The notes under the pieces were generated by a model, which did not search any database, was not told where the DNA came from, and saw only the letters and a list, made by a program, of their open reading frames with translations. Positions 19,695 through 20,688 of a DNA stretch of 20,688 nucleotides are shown piece after piece. A program made the translations under genes and the position numbers. The DNA comes from a virus: IMG/VR virus record IMGVR_UViG_3300035182_000473, positions 1 to 20,688 of that record, one strand, 5' to 3'. Every line of letters begins with the position of its first letter. Position 1 is the first letter of the stretch.

Positions 19695-20288
19695 ATGAAT
19701 GATAAATTTGATTTGCAACGTGCCATTGATGGCGATCCGATTGAAAAAGAATGTGGAACTACAGTGTCATTTGTTGCGTATATACCTACTGCAAAAGCAG
19801 ACAGGCAGTTAATCGTGCAGGATGGTTATAATGTATTAGCGTATTATGCAAACGGAAGATATATTAACCAAGTTATTAGTAGTCCTTTTGATCTTCGCAT
19901 GAAGTCAGTGGTGAAGCAAGTTGACTGGTCGAAGATGCCAGTTGATACGTTGCTGATTACCCAAGCAGGATACTCTAGGTATTTCAAGGGGTTTACAGAG
20001 GATAACGTGACTTACTATGCAGAGGGTAGAACCTCAGAGTCAGGCGGAAATTGCCCAATAGGGGGATCTATCCCAAGGGTTATACAAATCTCACCCAATC
20101 AACCGTGGAAGATATGGTTTGGGGGAGAGTGCCCAATTCCAGACGGGCTTGAGTTTGAGTATATGATCCATGGTGACCCTGGGCAGGCAGTAGTTTGTAC
20201 AGAAAGCGCAAGCGCGTATTTATGGCAGCCTAAGCTTATTTACGCATACCGATTGACAGGCAAGGTTCTAGACGGGTATTCATTATGA
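19695..20288 (+). CDS. Phage early protein with family-like N-terminus, unknown function
   Basis: 197 residues. The start 'MNDKFDLQRAIDGDPIEKE' followed by 'LAYYANGRYINQVISSPFDL' resembles phage proteins of unknown function that open with 'FDLxxALxGxPV' and carry a short 'GRY...SPxDL' repeat. The rest is Tyr/Trp/Gly-rich beta structure: 'RYFKGFTEDNVTYYAEGR', 'QPWKIWFGGECPIPDGLEFE', and a C-terminal 'LIYAYRL'. Two Cys near 120-150 and one near 168 are unpaired by motif. An AAGGAG seven bases before the ATG is strong. It ends in an ATGA overlap with a small membrane protein. Confidence 0.72.
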   Translation: MNDKFDLQRAIDGDPIEKECGTTVSFVAYIPTAKADRQLIVQDGYNVLAYYANGRYINQVISSPFDLRMKSVVKQVDWSKMPVDTLLITQAGYSRYFKGFTEDNVTYYAEGRTSESGGNCPIGGSIPRVIQISPNQPWKIWFGGECPIPDGLEFEYMIHGDPGQAVVCTESASAYLWQPKLIYAYRLTGKVLDGYSL

Positions 20289-20395
20289 GAGATTTTCTAC
20301 TTATCCTATTCACCAAATTTATTATTCTTTTGACCGAGGCATCAAAATTTTCCACTTTTATAATCATTGCGCATTTTGTGCTTAAATACTGGTAG
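20285..20395 (+). CDS. Small hydrophobic peptide, probable membrane protein
   Basis: 36 residues (MRDFLLILFTKFIILLTEAS, then a second hydrophobic half IIIAHFVLKYW). It could form one long or two short membrane helices. The ATG overlaps the upstream stop (ATGA), which supports translation despite the small size. There is no match to known holins, which are normally longer and placed with lysis genes. The function is unknown. Confidence 0.5.
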   Translation: MRDFLLILFTKFIILLTEASKFSTFIIIAHFVLKYW

Positions 20396-20406
20396 AGGTG
20401 AAGGTT

Positions 20407-20688
20407 ATGAGTGAGATTACAAGATATTTTCCATCTGACGTGCAATTAAAATCAGGTGATAATCAGGTTGTATTTACAGAACACTCAAATGGGCAGTTAT
20501 GCATGTACGAAGACGTAGCCCCAATAATACAGGAGCTTCAAGAAGAGCTAACACTGCTACGTGAGCAGGAGCCAGCACAAGAGATGCCCGCCGAGCTTGT
20601 GAAGTGGGCTAATAACGACGAACCCAACCTTGAAATGGATGATAGCGCAGATGTTGCACTTGAGAAAATAGTGCGTAATGAGTGCCGA
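20407..20688 (+). CDS. Unknown early protein (cut by the right edge)
   Basis: 94 codons are visible from the ATG at 20407 and the frame is still open at the window end. GAGG lies eight bases before the ATG. The visible part starts MSEITRYFPSDVQLKSGDNQ; residues 37-55 ('DVAPIIQELQEELTLLREQE') form a short coiled coil, followed by an acidic, Pro-containing stretch. No domain can be named from this part. Generic phage proteins with an N-terminal coil and variable tail look similar. Confidence 0.65.
   Translation, partial: MSEITRYFPSDVQLKSGDNQVVFTEHSNGQLCMYEDVAPIIQELQEELTLLREQEPAQEMPAELVKWANNDEPNLEMDDSADVALEKIVRNECR

Noticed and set aside
1-20688. tRNA genes, integrase, attachment sites, lysis genes and insertion sequences
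   Set aside because: I looked for their coding motifs and structures and found none that could be supported in this window.

Overview
The window is a stretch of a tailed, short-tailed (podovirus-type) bacteriophage or prophage genome. Its packaging and head gene order resembles the Bordetella BPP-1 / Salmonella epsilon15 type: small terminase, large terminase, cupin-like protein, short linker protein, head-tail connector (portal), capsid staple protein, accessory virion proteins, Bbp19-like protein, scaffold, then a gene cut by the left edge that is probably the major capsid protein. The DNA is moderately AT-rich by eye and the ribosome binding sites are strong (AAGGAG type). Family resemblances point to a proteobacterial host, but I cannot name it. 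No host gene, integrase, tRNA, CRISPR array or insertion sequence was seen.

Layout. Everything from 16805 down to 1 lies on the minus strand and is packed head to tail, mostly with ATGA, TAATG or 8-base overlaps. It reads as one long transcription unit. From its start it holds: a small Cro-like HTH regulator; a lambda-O-like replication initiator with an iteron array (probable origin) inside its coding sequence; a downstream replication protein in the lambda-P position; small phage proteins; an HNH-AP2 endonuclease; two different C5-cytosine methyltransferases; NinB; a Ref-like HNH protein; a Dam-type N6-adenine methyltransferase; RusA; small proteins; and the packaging and head genes. From 16967 to the right edge a second, divergent operon on the plus strand carries a small membrane protein, a Rad52-like annealing protein candidate, SSB, a Gp157-like protein and several small unknown genes. 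This is the place of the lambda PL recombination operon.

The two operons diverge from an AT-rich control region (16806-16966). It holds a good plus-strand promoter candidate and three dyad symmetries that could be operators. No CI-type repressor gene lies there or elsewhere in the window. Replication proteins, annealing/SSB proteins and the resolvases (RusA, NinB, Ref-like) would together make and process DNA for packaging. The three methyltransferases, which have no partner nucleases in view, most likely protect it from host restriction.

I did not find a clearly new biological system. The observations most worth checking are: six iterons inside the initiator gene, read in all three frames, next to an 11-bp tandem array; a 53-codon gene with no ATG, starting at AUA behind a good Shine-Dalgarno or entered by -1 frameshifting; and a duplicated 5' end of ninB on either side of a methyltransferase gene, which looks like a scar of gene acquisition. 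Nine short genes or gene candidates of under 60 codons are annotated here.
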